The position numbers were made by a program, and so were the translations under genes. 40,926 nucleotides of DNA, from contig CAWKAN010000031.1 in the NCBI GenBank assembly GCA_963847615.1, positions 1-40,926 of the forward strand. Reading direction: 5' to 3'. The notes under the pieces were generated by a model, which ran no database searches, was not told where the DNA came from, and was given only the letters and a program-made list of their open reading frames with translations. Shown here in pieces: positions 7,480 to 15,511 of the stretch. Every line of letters starts with the position of its first letter. The first letter of the stretch is position 1. Source of the stretch: Palsa-883 sp963847615. GTDB taxonomy: Bacteria > Pseudomonadota > Alphaproteobacteria > Acetobacterales > Acetobacteraceae.

Positions 7480-9073
7480 TTATCCCGCTGATCTCCGGCC
7501 AGTCCCGTCCGGCGCGCCGAGGTCATTCCCTGGCAGCGAGCATTTGTCCGCGGGCGCCGCCCTGACCTGCCTGGCCAACGGGAAGACCACGGTGACCCGC
7601 AATCCATGCGGCTGCCGATTGGCGGCACTGATGCGCCCGCCCAGCGCCAGCGCGTTCTGCCGCGCCAGCCAGAGCCCGATGCCGAAATGCTGCGTGCCAC
7701 GCCCGCCGCCGGACGCCGACCGATCGGCTGGGCGATCCGTGTAATAGCGCTCGAACGCGCGTTCCAGACGGTCGGGCGCGATGCCGGGCCCGTCGTCCTC
7801 CACCGTCGGTACCGCCTGGTCGCCTCGGACGTCCAGCCCGACCACGATCCGCCCGCCCGCCGGCGAGAAGCTGATCGCGTTGTCCACCAGCGTCTCCAGG
7901 ATGGTCTCCAGCATTTCCGGTTGTCCAGCCACAGCGATCCCGTCGGCGACATGGGCCTCGATGCCCACAAGCCGCTCGGCGTTCATCGCCGCGTGGCTTG
8001 CCAGGAAGGCACGCACCAGTTCGGACAGGTCGACCCGCACATATTCCGGTTCCAGCAGTTCGGCGGCGGCGGTGTCCAGGACGCGCGCGGATTGCACCAA
8101 CCCGTCCAACCGGTCGAGCGCGACTTTGATCGTCTGCAGCGCGCCAGGCAGCAAGCCGTTGGACGGCGTGTCGCCCCGCGGCTGTTCGATGGCGATGCGG
8201 ATCGGTACTGATCGGCCCCTTGAAGGCGTGGGCGTTGTCCTCGGCCGCCTGGCGGAGCATCTCGGCACTGCGCCGAAGCCGCTGCACCATTGAATCGAAG
8301 GCTGCCGCCAGCGGCGCCAACTCCGGGGTGTCGGTCAGTCGCGCGAAGCCCGACTGCTCGGCCGACGTCGGGGACAGCGCCAGGCGCCGGAACCGCAGCA
8401 GATCGCGCCAGATGCCGGCGAACATCGCGACGATGAGGATGGCCATCAGCTCATATATGGCGATGGCGACCCGAACCTCGGGGCGAGCCCAGTACGGCCG
8501 CGCCTCGGCCGCACCGAGTACCTGGCGTTCGCTGGTGGCGATGACGATCGTCCAGCAGCCGGCAACGCCGTCCACCGACCTGACCGAGGTGAGCACCTGC
8601 GTCCCGTTGTCCAGCAGCGAGGGATCACGTCCACGCATGAACCGTGCGTCACAGCCGGGCGAGAGGTCCGGCAGGATGCCGAGATCGAGCAGTTGCTGGC
8701 GCTCCGCCGCGGTCTGCTCCGGGGAGATCGGCGGCTCGGTGGCAACCAGATAGAATTCAGCCGCCTGGCCAGGTGCCGGGCGGAACAGGATCTTGATGCT
8801 GCGGTCGGCGCTCGAAAAGCGCGCCAGCGCGCTGCCCAGTGTGGCGATCTCCGCCGGACGCAGGTCATGCAGCATCGGCGCGAGCCCGGCGGCCACCGCA
8901 TCGCCGGTTTCCGCCACGGCGCCGAGGATCAGTTGGCGCCGTTCCGCGTCCGCCTTCGCCAGAACCGCGAACATCAGCGTCGGCAGAACGATCAGGATCA
9001 CCGCCAGCGCGAGGCCCTGGACGCGCACCGATCGCAGCCAGCGCGCGGTCAGCCGGCGCGGCGGGCTAGCCAT
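7480..9073 (-). pseudogene. Membrane sensor histidine kinase, frameshifted by one base
   Basis: The combined frames encode about 530 aa. From the N-terminus there is a transmembrane helix (LALAVILIVLPTLMFAVL), a periplasmic sensing region of about 170 residues, a second helix (AIAIYELMAILIVAMFAGIW), a HAMP-like linker and the phospho-acceptor motif NAHAFKGPIS (His near residue 280). The ATPase domain has an N box (LVDNAISFSP), DDGPGI and GIGLWLARQ. The frame shifts at about 8200-8210; deleting one base there gives the continuous PISTIRIAIEQ. All catalytic motifs are intact, so sequence error is as likely as inactivation. The start ATG overlaps the regulator stop by 8 bp. Confidence 0.85.
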
Positions 9074-9830
9074 CCCGATGCCAGCGGTAGCCGAAGCCCG
9101 GGTAGTTGTGCAGCGCCGCGAACCCCGGATCGAGCTGGACGAACTTGCGGCGGACCCGCTTGACCATGGCCCGCACATTGGCCCGGTAGCCGTCCTCGCC
9201 CTGGCCGGCGAGGAAGCCGTGGCCGCGTACGACATCATAGAGCAGGCGGTAGCCGACGTCCTCGCCGGCCTTCTCCGCCAGCAGCACGACCACATCGAAC
9301 TCGTTGCGGCTGAGCGGCACCGGCTGGCCACGCCAGAAGGCGCGCTTCGATGCCCGCGCCAGCAGCAGTTCGCCGACGCGAAGGTCCGGGTGGTCCGGCC
9401 CGTCCGGCGTCGCGACCTGGACCGATCCCCGCGTCAGGGCGAGCGACAGCCGCTGGCGGATGATCGCCGGTCCCCTTGTCTTGTCCACGAAATCCGCCGC
9501 CCCGGCATCGAGCGCGGCCTCCTCGAAAATCGGCTGGCCGTGGGAGGTCAGAAACAGCACCGGCGCCGGCACGCCCTGCATCCGCAACTGCCGGAACAGC
9601 GCAAGCCCGTCGAGACCCGGCATGTTCCAGTCCAACACGCAGGCGTCGGGCCGGACACCCTGGCGCACCCGATCGAGCGCGCATTGCGGATCCTCAAAGC
9701 CGAGCACCTGGTACCCCGCTTCCCGCAGATTGTCGGCCAGCACCCGCAGAAACATCGCATCGTCGTCAACCAACATGACGCATGCCGGGGGTGGCCTGGC
9801 CGGGCCAGCCGGATCAGTTGCCATGGTCAT
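9066..9830 (-). CDS. OmpR-family response regulator, partner of the kinase
   Basis: This 254-aa protein has a receiver domain (VMLVDDDAMFLRVLADNLRE; the phospho-acceptor Asp is in CVLDWNMPGLDG; the conserved Lys in FVDKTRG) and a C-terminal winged helix ending NYPGFGYRWHRDG. Its 3' end overlaps the kinase start by 8 bp and its 5' end overlaps the lipoprotein gene by about 17 bp, so the three genes form one operon. I use the ATG at 9830; a second at 9824 is equally possible and the ribosome-binding site is weak, consistent with coupling. The target genes are unknown. Confidence 0.9.
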   Translation of the reverse strand: MTMATDPAGPARPPPACVMLVDDDAMFLRVLADNLREAGYQVLGFEDPQCALDRVRQGVRPDACVLDWNMPGLDGLALFRQLRMQGVPAPVLFLTSHGQPIFEEAALDAGAADFVDKTRGPAIIRQRLSLALTRGSVQVATPDGPDHPDLRVGELLLARASKRAFWRGQPVPLSRNEFDVVVLLAEKAGEDVGYRLLYDVVRGHGFLAGQGEDGYRANVRAMVKRVRRKFVQLDPGFAALHNYPGFGYRWHRDG

Positions 9831-10288
9831 GGGAGATGCGCCGGAAGCACGCCTGCTGGTTCTCCCCGGGCGATCCGGCGGCGTTGACCTGATGATCGAG
9901 GACGCGCAGGTCACCGTCGGCGACGGATGGAAACAGGAACAGCTCCACCTCGCAGGCGCCGGACCGGTAGGTCCAGGTCTGACCGGGACCAACCGCGACC
10001 TGGGTCACCGGCGGGCCCAGCAGGGTGCGCACCGCGCTCCCGGACAGGCCATCGACCGCGACCGGCGCCTCGTCGGCCAGTGGGTTGGCCGGTGCGTTGG
10101 TCGGTGCGTTGGTCGGCGCGACGGCCCGCCGCGGCGACGGTGGCGGCGGCAGCGGCAACCTCTTTTCCGTTCAACGTGGTGGCTTGTTCAGGCGTTTCGG
10201 CGCCGTGGAACAACTTGCTGAGGTCGGCGCATCCCACCAGGAGAACGAGGCTCCCGAGTAGGAACGCATGCGCAGAACCAGACTGCAC
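9814..10288 (-). CDS. Putative lipoprotein preceding the two-component genes (frameshifted)
   Basis: The first frame starts at a GTG (10288) and gives a lipoprotein signal (FLLGSLVLLVGCADLSKLF, lipobox LVGC). It then loses frame at about 10145-10160, in a GCC-rich stretch. The other frame continues through APTNAPTNAPANPLADEAP and a small C-terminal domain (LLGPPVTQVAVGPGQTWTYRS, CEVELFLFPSVADGDLRVLD) to the stop at 9814. The second part resembles small outer-membrane lipoproteins with a SmpA/OmlA-like fold (an xLxGxPxxxxxxGxxxxWxY pattern). The total length implies one inserted base. As the first gene of the operon it may be the target or accessory sensor of the kinase; that is inference. Confidence 0.6.
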
Positions 10289-10355
10289 CGCCGCTTGCCC
10301 CGCTTGCCTGACCGCAGCTTGGATCACAACACGATACGCTGAAAAGTCCCAACAG

Positions 10356-10370
10356 GTCACGGGGTGTGAC
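10356..10370. promoter_or_regulatory. Dyad in the divergent regulator promoter region
   Basis: GTCAC-GGGGT-GTGAC is a perfect 5-bp dyad in the about 160-bp gap between the lipoprotein operon (-) and the second response regulator (+). This is a reasonable place for a shared operator. No half-site repetition supports a particular regulator. Confidence 0.25.
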
Positions 10371-10449
10371 AAAGCAGCGACACGGATTGCTCCACAATAT
10401 GTGTTCGCGTAGGCGATTGACATGACCCCTCATGGACCAGGAGGCAAGC

Positions 10450-11184
10450 ATGACGGCTGGCATGACGGCTGGGCGACCGATCCTGATCGTGGACGACGAC
10501 ATTGGCCTGCGGGACACGCTTGCGGCGCATCTCGCGTTCGAGGACCAGTTCACTGTCACGGTGGCGGGCGCTCTGGCGGAAGCCGCGGCGGCGCTGAATG
10601 CCCGCGATGCGCGGTTCGACGCGGTGATACTCGACATCACGCTGCCTGACGGCGATGGCCGCGATTTCTGCGCCAGGCTGCGCCGTCAGGGCCAGAGGAT
10701 GCCGGTCATTCTGCTGACCGGTTCGGACTCCGAGGCCGACGTGGTGCGCGGCCTTGACTCCGGCGCCAACGATTACATCACCAAGCCATTCCGGATGACC
10801 GAGTTCCTGGCCCGGCTGCGCGCGCAACTGCGCACTTTCGAGAGCAGCGAGCATGCCGTGTTCACCGTCGGCCCCTACACCTTCCGTCCGTCGGCAAGGA
10901 TGCTGCAGGCGCCCGGAAATCGCCGTATCCGTCTGACCGAGAAGGAGGCCGCGATCCTCAGGTACCTGCATCGCGCCGACCGCCGCCCGGTCGCGCGCGA
11001 GGTGCTGCTGAACGAGGTGTGGGGCTACAACGCGCTGGTCTCCACGCACACGCTGGAGACGCATATCTACCGCTTGCGCCAAAAGATGGAGCGTGCGCCG
11101 GTGAATACGCGCATGCTGCTCACCGAGGAGGGCGGCTATCGACTGGATCCCGAGGTGGCTGCGCCGCCTGCGGCGGCAGCCTGA
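10450..11184 (+). CDS. OmpR-family response regulator (second, divergent)
   Basis: The 244-aa protein has a receiver domain (ILIVDDDIGLRDTLAAHLAF; phospho-acceptor in AVILDITLPDGDGRDFC; Lys in NDYITKPFRMTEFLARL) and a C-terminal winged helix with IRLTEKEAAILRYLHRA and THTLETHIYRLRQKME. It closely resembles an OmpR-type regulator widespread in Rhodospirillales and Rhizobiales that is usually encoded without an adjacent kinase. I place the start at the ATG at 10450 because AGGAGG precedes it by about 5 bases; an upstream ATG at 10432 has no such site. The C-terminus is alanine/proline-rich. No kinase follows, so its partner is elsewhere or is the neighbouring one. Confidence 0.92.
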   Translation: MTAGMTAGRPILIVDDDIGLRDTLAAHLAFEDQFTVTVAGALAEAAAALNARDARFDAVILDITLPDGDGRDFCARLRRQGQRMPVILLTGSDSEADVVRGLDSGANDYITKPFRMTEFLARLRAQLRTFESSEHAVFTVGPYTFRPSARMLQAPGNRRIRLTEKEAAILRYLHRADRRPVAREVLLNEVWGYNALVSTHTLETHIYRLRQKMERAPVNTRMLLTEEGGYRLDPEVAAPPAAAA

Positions 11185-11209
11185 CCGGCCCCGGTCGTTC
11201 GCGCGATCC

Positions 11210-11280
11210 TTAGGCGTCTTGCGCCGCTGCGTCGGCGCTACGCGCTCCGGCGCCGGGCGCAGGGCCAGCGCAGCGTCTAA
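11210..11280. repeat. Imperfect palindrome after the regulator gene
   Basis: TTAGGCGTCTTGCGC (11210-11224) is roughly repeated in inverse form by GCGCAGCGTCTAA (11268-11280), with GC-rich self-complementary sequence between them. It lies 26 bp past the regulator stop and could end its transcript. It has no T tract. Confidence 0.35.
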
Positions 11281-11788
11281 CTGTCCGTGGTCGGCCGTCT
11301 GGTCGTGGCGATGACACGGCGCCGGCAATTGCCGCTGCAGCGCGCCGTCGGTCGGACGTCCCCAGGCGAAATCGGCGGCCCGCGGCGCCAGTCGCGGCAG
11401 CCCGAAGGGCTCACCCTGTCACGAGATGATGGCGAAGCGCGCTGGCGTGCCAAACGGCTTTCGCGCCACCGCCAATTCCGGGTGTCTGCGCAAGGCGCGA
11501 AAACCGATTGGCGGGGCAAGGACCGTGCCTGCCCCCGCGAGAGGGTGAGAAATCCGGGCCAGAGGCACCAACCATTGCCCCCGCCTGACGAGCCATCGAC
11601 GCATGCCGGGATCTCCGATCGGGCGGTGCCGGATAAAGGGGGACGGAGACGCCGGCCGCGGCCACGGTCCGGTCTTTGCGCGCCGGCGGTTGCTTTGCCC
11701 GCGCGGGACGCCCAGAAAGCGCGCCGCACGGCACACGTCGCGCCCGGCGCCAGCACCGGGACGCCCACAGCGTAGGACGCCCACAAGA
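11281..11788. other. About 500 bp with no supported gene
   Basis: Open frames exist on both strands, but they are arginine/proline/glycine-rich readings of GC-rich DNA without recognisable domains, and neither has a convincing ribosome-binding site. The last part upstream of 11789 should hold the promoter of the maoC-ribF operon. Confidence 0.4.
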
Positions 11789-12211
11789 ATGACCACCGGC
11801 AGCTATTTCGAGGATCTGCGGATCGGCCAGACCGCGAGCCTCGGCAAGACCATCACCGAGGCCGACATCCTGCTCTATGCCGCGGTTTCCCTCGACACCA
11901 ACCCGGTGCACCTGAACGACGAGGCGGCACGCCGGTCGGTGTTCGGCGAGCGGATCGCGCACGGCATGCTGTCGGCCGGCCTGATCTCCGCGGTGCTGGG
12001 CACCCAGCTGCCCGGCCCGGGCACGCTGTATATGCGTCAGTCGCTGCGCTTCGCCGCGCCGGTGAAGATCGGCGCAACGGTGACGGCGACGGTGGAGGTG
12101 ACCGCGCTGAACGCCGAGAAGAAGCGCGCCACCCTGAAGACCACCTGCACCGTCGGCGACGAGGTGGTGATCGAGGGTGAGGCCTACGTCCAGGTACCCT
12201 CGCGCGGCTGA
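11789..12211 (+). CDS. MaoC-like (R)-specific enoyl-CoA hydratase
   Basis: This 140-aa hot-dog-fold protein has the R-hydratase motif in SLDTNPVHLNDEAAR (Asp and His of the catalytic dyad, about residues 32-38) and the family's IAHGMLSAGLISAVLGTQLP helix. Such proteins hydrate trans-2-enoyl-CoA to (R)-3-hydroxyacyl-CoA, often feeding polyhydroxyalkanoate synthesis (PhaJ-like), but relatives have other substrates. The ATG at 11789 gives the usual N-terminus TTGSYFEDLRIGQ. Its stop overlaps the ribF start by one base (TGATG), so the pair is co-translated. The link to flavin synthesis is positional only. Confidence 0.87.
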   Translation: MTTGSYFEDLRIGQTASLGKTITEADILLYAAVSLDTNPVHLNDEAARRSVFGERIAHGMLSAGLISAVLGTQLPGPGTLYMRQSLRFAAPVKIGATVTATVEVTALNAEKKRATLKTTCTVGDEVVIEGEAYVQVPSRG

Positions 12212-13128
12212 TGCGCATCTTTCGCGACTGGTGGGGCCTGCCGGCGGAGGCGCAGGGCGCCTCGGTGGCGCTCGGCAATTTCGACGGCGTGCATCTGGGC
12301 CATGCGCACCTGCTGCGCGCCGCGCACGGCGCGCGGCCGGATGCGCCCCTGGCGGTGCTGACGTTCGAACCGCATCCGCGGGAGTATTTCCGCCCCGACG
12401 ACCCGCCGTTCCGCCTAACTTTGGCCGCCGAGCGGGCCGACGCCCTGGCCGCGCTGGGCGTGACGCTGCTCTACGAGCTGCCGTTCACCCACAAGTTCAG
12501 CCTGATCACCGCCGAGCAGTTCGTCGCCGAGGTGCTGCATGCCGGCCTCGGCGCGCGTCACCTGACCTGCGGGCAGGATTTCGCCTTCGGCCACCGGCGC
12601 GGCGGCGATGCCGCCTTCCTGGCGCAGCGCGCCGAGGCGCTGGGCATGGGCTTCACCGCGGTGCCGCTGGTGGCGGATGCCGAGGGTCCGTTGTCCTCCA
12701 GCCGCATCCGCCGGGCGCTGCGGGATAGCTACCCGGAGCGGGCGACCGCGGAGCTGGGCCGCCCCTGGGCGATCCGCGGCGTCGTGGCACACGGTGACGC
12801 GCGCGGGCGGACCATCGGCTTTCCCACCGCCAACGTGGCATTGGGACGGCACCTGGAGCCGGCGCGCGGGGTCTATGCAGCGACCGTGCGCCTGGCCGAC
12901 GGCGTGGTGCACAAGGGGGTGGCGAATATCGGCCGCCGGCCCACCGTCAACGCCGGGCCGGAGAGCCGGCTGGAGGTCAACATCTTCGACTTCGACGCGG
13001 ATCTGTATGGCGCCGAGATCACCGTCAGCCTGCTGAGCTACATCCGCGACGAACGCAAATTCGCCGGGCTGGACGCGCTGAAGGCGCAGATCGCGCTCGA
13101 CGCGGCCGAGGCGCGACGGCTGTTGTAA
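12211..13128 (+). CDS. ribF: Bifunctional riboflavin kinase / FAD synthetase
   Basis: The 305-aa cytoplasmic enzyme phosphorylates riboflavin to FMN and adenylates FMN to FAD. The N-terminal nucleotidyltransferase domain shows VALGNFDGVHLGHAHLL, the TFEPHPREYF motif and the SSSRIRRAL motif. The C-terminal kinase domain shows RGRTIGFPTANVAL, the ARGVYAATVRL strand and NIGRRPTVN, then VNIFDFDADLYGAEI. Length is as expected. It starts at the ATG overlapping the stop of the hydratase gene, with no room for an FMN riboswitch directly upstream, so any flavin control would act at the operon promoter. Confidence 0.94.
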   Translation: MRIFRDWWGLPAEAQGASVALGNFDGVHLGHAHLLRAAHGARPDAPLAVLTFEPHPREYFRPDDPPFRLTLAAERADALAALGVTLLYELPFTHKFSLITAEQFVAEVLHAGLGARHLTCGQDFAFGHRRGGDAAFLAQRAEALGMGFTAVPLVADAEGPLSSSRIRRALRDSYPERATAELGRPWAIRGVVAHGDARGRTIGFPTANVALGRHLEPARGVYAATVRLADGVVHKGVANIGRRPTVNAGPESRLEVNIFDFDADLYGAEITVSLLSYIRDERKFAGLDALKAQIALDAAEARRLL

Positions 13129-13168
13129 CCGGCGCATGCGCCGACAATGACCTGGGGGGGACCATGCG

Positions 13169-13948
13169 ATGCCTGTGCTGCACCGCGACGCGGCGGAGAT
13201 TCATTACGAGGAATTCGGCAGCGGCTATCCAGTGCTGATCTTCGCGCCGGGCGGCCTGCGCTCGCGCGCGGAGATGTGGCATGGCCCGGACACCGGTCCG
13301 GCCCGGGTGTGGAACGACTGGACCGTGGCGCTGGCCGGGCGGTTCCGCGTGGTCGCGATGGACCAGCGCAACGCCGGGCGCTCGCGCGGCGCGCTCGCAC
13401 CGGATCACGGCTGGCACACTTATGCCGCCGACCACCTGGCGCTGATGGATCATCTCGGCCATGAACGGTTCCACGCGCTGGGCGGGTGCATCGGGTCGAG
13501 TTTCTGCCTGAAGCTGTGCGAGATCGCCCCGGCGCGGATCAGCGCCGCGGTGCTGCAGAACCCGATCGGGCTGAACCCGGAATTTCCCACCTATTACCAG
13601 GATGGAACCGTCGAGTGGGGGGCCGAGCATCGTGCTACCCGCGGCGGGTTCGACGCGGCGACGCTGGCGGCGTTCAGCCACAACATGTGGGACGCCGGCT
13701 TCGTGTTCAGCGTCAGCCGCGACTTCGCGCGGCGCTGCAAGGTGCCGACCCTGCTGCTGCCCGGCAGCGACAAGCCGCACCCGGCGGTGACCAGCGGGGA
13801 ACTTGCCGAGCTGCTGCCGGGGGTGGAGGTCATGCGGGACTGGCGCGGGCCGGAGCACCTTGTGGCGCAGCGTCAGGCCGTGCTGGCGTTCCTGGCGCAA
13901 CACACGCCGGCGGTGACAAAGGCCGGGCATGGGGGAAATACCGACTGA
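13169..13948 (+). CDS. Alpha/beta hydrolase with a cysteine nucleophile
   Basis: This 259-aa cytoplasmic alpha/beta-fold hydrolase has the oxyanion-side HG-like strand end (VLIFAPGGLRSRAE) and the strand VVAMDQRNAGRS. The nucleophile elbow reads G-G-C-I-G (Cys107), where most family members have Ser. The acid is probably the Asp in LLLPGSDKPHPAV and the base His is in WRGPEHLV near residue 230. Cysteine at this place is known from dienelactone hydrolases, although the rest looks more like the Abhydrolase_1/6 groups. The substrate is unknown. The stop codon lies exactly at the edge of a long palindromic repeat. Confidence 0.85.
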   Translation: MPVLHRDAAEIHYEEFGSGYPVLIFAPGGLRSRAEMWHGPDTGPARVWNDWTVALAGRFRVVAMDQRNAGRSRGALAPDHGWHTYAADHLALMDHLGHERFHALGGCIGSSFCLKLCEIAPARISAAVLQNPIGLNPEFPTYYQDGTVEWGAEHRATRGGFDAATLAAFSHNMWDAGFVFSVSRDFARRCKVPTLLLPGSDKPHPAVTSGELAELLPGVEVMRDWRGPEHLVAQRQAVLAFLAQHTPAVTKAGHGGNTD

Positions 13949-14188
13949 TACCAGGCATCCGAAGGATTGACCCATCGGCGGCGCCCCCTCGTCATGCCGG
14001 CCCCCGGGTCGGGCCGCAGGCCCGCCCGAGGACAGGCTCCGGCCGGTATCCACGTCTTGCCTTCGTGCAGCAAGCACAGTCGTGGATGCCGGCCGGAGCC
14101 TGTCCTCGGGCGGGCCTGCGGCCCGACCCGGGGGCCGGCATGACGAGGGGGCTACGCCCGGAGAGTCGATCATTCGGACGCCTGGTAT
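13948..14188. repeat. Long palindromic repeat, about 240 bp
   Basis: The ends ATACCAGGCATCCGAA and (inverted) ATACCAGGCGTCCGAA match, and a core of more than 60 bp per arm is almost perfectly inverted: GTCATGCCGGCCCCCGGGTC and its complement, followed by the segment with AGGACAGGCTCCGGCCGG. A short loop contains the CTTCGTGCAGCAAGC region. It follows directly on the hydrolase stop. I see no clear flanking duplication. Such palindromes are typically dispersed repeats of MITE or REP type. Confidence 0.7.
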
Positions 14189-14231
14189 GAAATATTGCCG
14201 GTTCGATCCGGACTGCGACAAGTTGCCCCGG

Positions 14232-14399
14232 GCGCGACCAGCAATTCTCATTTTGGCCGGACGACGTTGCCTCTCCGTCATGGCCGGGCCTGTCCCGGCC
14301 ATCCACGCACCGCCGTTGGGGGGCGGATGGCCGGGACAGGCCCGGCCATGACGGAGACAGGCTGTCCGGAGCGGGCAAAATGAAAATTGCTGGGGCGCG
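14232..14399. repeat. Second long palindromic repeat, about 170 bp
   Basis: Left arm GCGCGACCAGCAATTCTCAT and right arm (inverted) GCGCCCCAGCAATTTTCAT pair with a few mismatches, and the inner part CTCCGTCATGGCCGGGCCTG is perfectly inverted. The loop contains ACGCACCGCCGTTGGGGG. Its sequence differs from the element at 13948, so it belongs to another repeat family. The two are only about 43 bp apart. Confidence 0.7.
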
Positions 14400-15382
14400 A
14401 CGCCGCGGCGTGCCTGTGAGTGTCAAGCCGCTACCGGCGATCGCGACCTGGTCCAGCCTGTCGGGAGGCGTGAATTGTGCCTGACAGGGCGCCGTCTGGC
14501 AGTGCCGGCCGAGGCATGCGGTCCGGCGTCGGGCCAGCCTCCCGCCGCAGGGTGGTCGCCGGTTTTTCGAGACGGTTCGGGCTACGTCAGGACGCCGTTG
14601 TCGCCTGTGCCCCACAGGGTGTTCCCGCAAGCCCGAACCTGTTCGACGGCGGCGCCTGGAACAGCGGGCTTGCCGACGTCCCATGCTTCGGATGAGAGAG
14701 CCGGTCTATCGCCACGCGGATCAACGCCCCCGGTTGGTCGTGCGACCCATGGCAGGCCATGCCCGGCACGAGGTGAGAGCGGACCCCGTCGTTGATTGTA
14801 TCGAACCGGGCATCCGTCGGTCTGCTACATCCCCGGTGCAGTGTCGATTTGTTCGGCAGCAGCACTGCAATGTTGGCGATTTTACCGGCGGCAATCGCTC
14901 CGGGAGCGGGGTTGTTTTCGGTCACGAGCGCATCGCGGCCTCGCCCGCTTGGCGCTCGACAACCGCCCGCATTTCGCTGTTTTCGATTGCCTCCACCGGG
15001 CAGCCACGCGTCCGGCGCCGGTGGCGCCATGGGCGGCCAAGCATCCGGCCCGAAAGCTGCGTGGCTCCACGCATGGTGTCCCCACGCCACGGCCTTACGT
15101 CGTTCAGTCGTTGGCACCCCGCGTGGGTGGCTCTTCAGTCCGGTTCACGAACACCTCCAGGGCATCAGTTCGCCCAGACATCGCGAAGTCTACCCGCTCG
15201 CGACGGCCGCGATGCCTGGGCGCCAATCGCGCCGTGCGGTCCGGGTGCGGGAGACCACGCCAGACGTTCGGAGCCGGCGAGGCGCCCTTGGGCTTCCCGG
15301 TGTCCGGACCGTGAGGTGGCCCACTTAGATGAACATTATTTAATCCGAATGGGGCAGGCTTTGCCGCCGGTCACGCAATTCG
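14400..15382. other. About 1 kb without a supported gene
   Basis: Several overlapping open frames occur on both strands. Their products are low-complexity, change frame often and show no domain I recognise. The region may hold remnants of decayed genes. The last part, towards 15511, is the promoter region of cstA. Confidence 0.4.
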
Positions 15383-15396
15383 ATGATTTAGATCAA
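15383..15396. promoter_or_regulatory. FNR/FixK-type binding site upstream of cstA
   Basis: ATGAT-TTAG-ATCAA matches the FNR consensus TTGAT-N4-ATCAA in nine of ten defined positions. It lies 115 bp before the cstA start, a plausible distance for activation. It suggests control by oxygen or by a CRP/FNR-family factor, but one short site is weak evidence. Confidence 0.45.
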
Positions 15397-15511
15397 GGCG
15401 CCCAGCCGCCACCGGCGCGATTCATTGCGCACCAGGCGCCACGACAGGGCTCCACTCTGGTCCCGCCGCGACGCGGACTGACCGATCGGACCGGATCGTG
15501 GGAGCACAACA

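Noticed and set aside
12100..12211. FMN riboswitch before ribF
   Set aside because: ribF overlaps the stop of the hydratase gene, so there is no leader, and no RFN-element motifs are visible upstream.
14587..15117. Possible gene on the minus strand (176 codons)
   Set aside because: A short part looks less random than the rest, but I could not match any domain, and there is no ribosome-binding site or neighbour that supports it.
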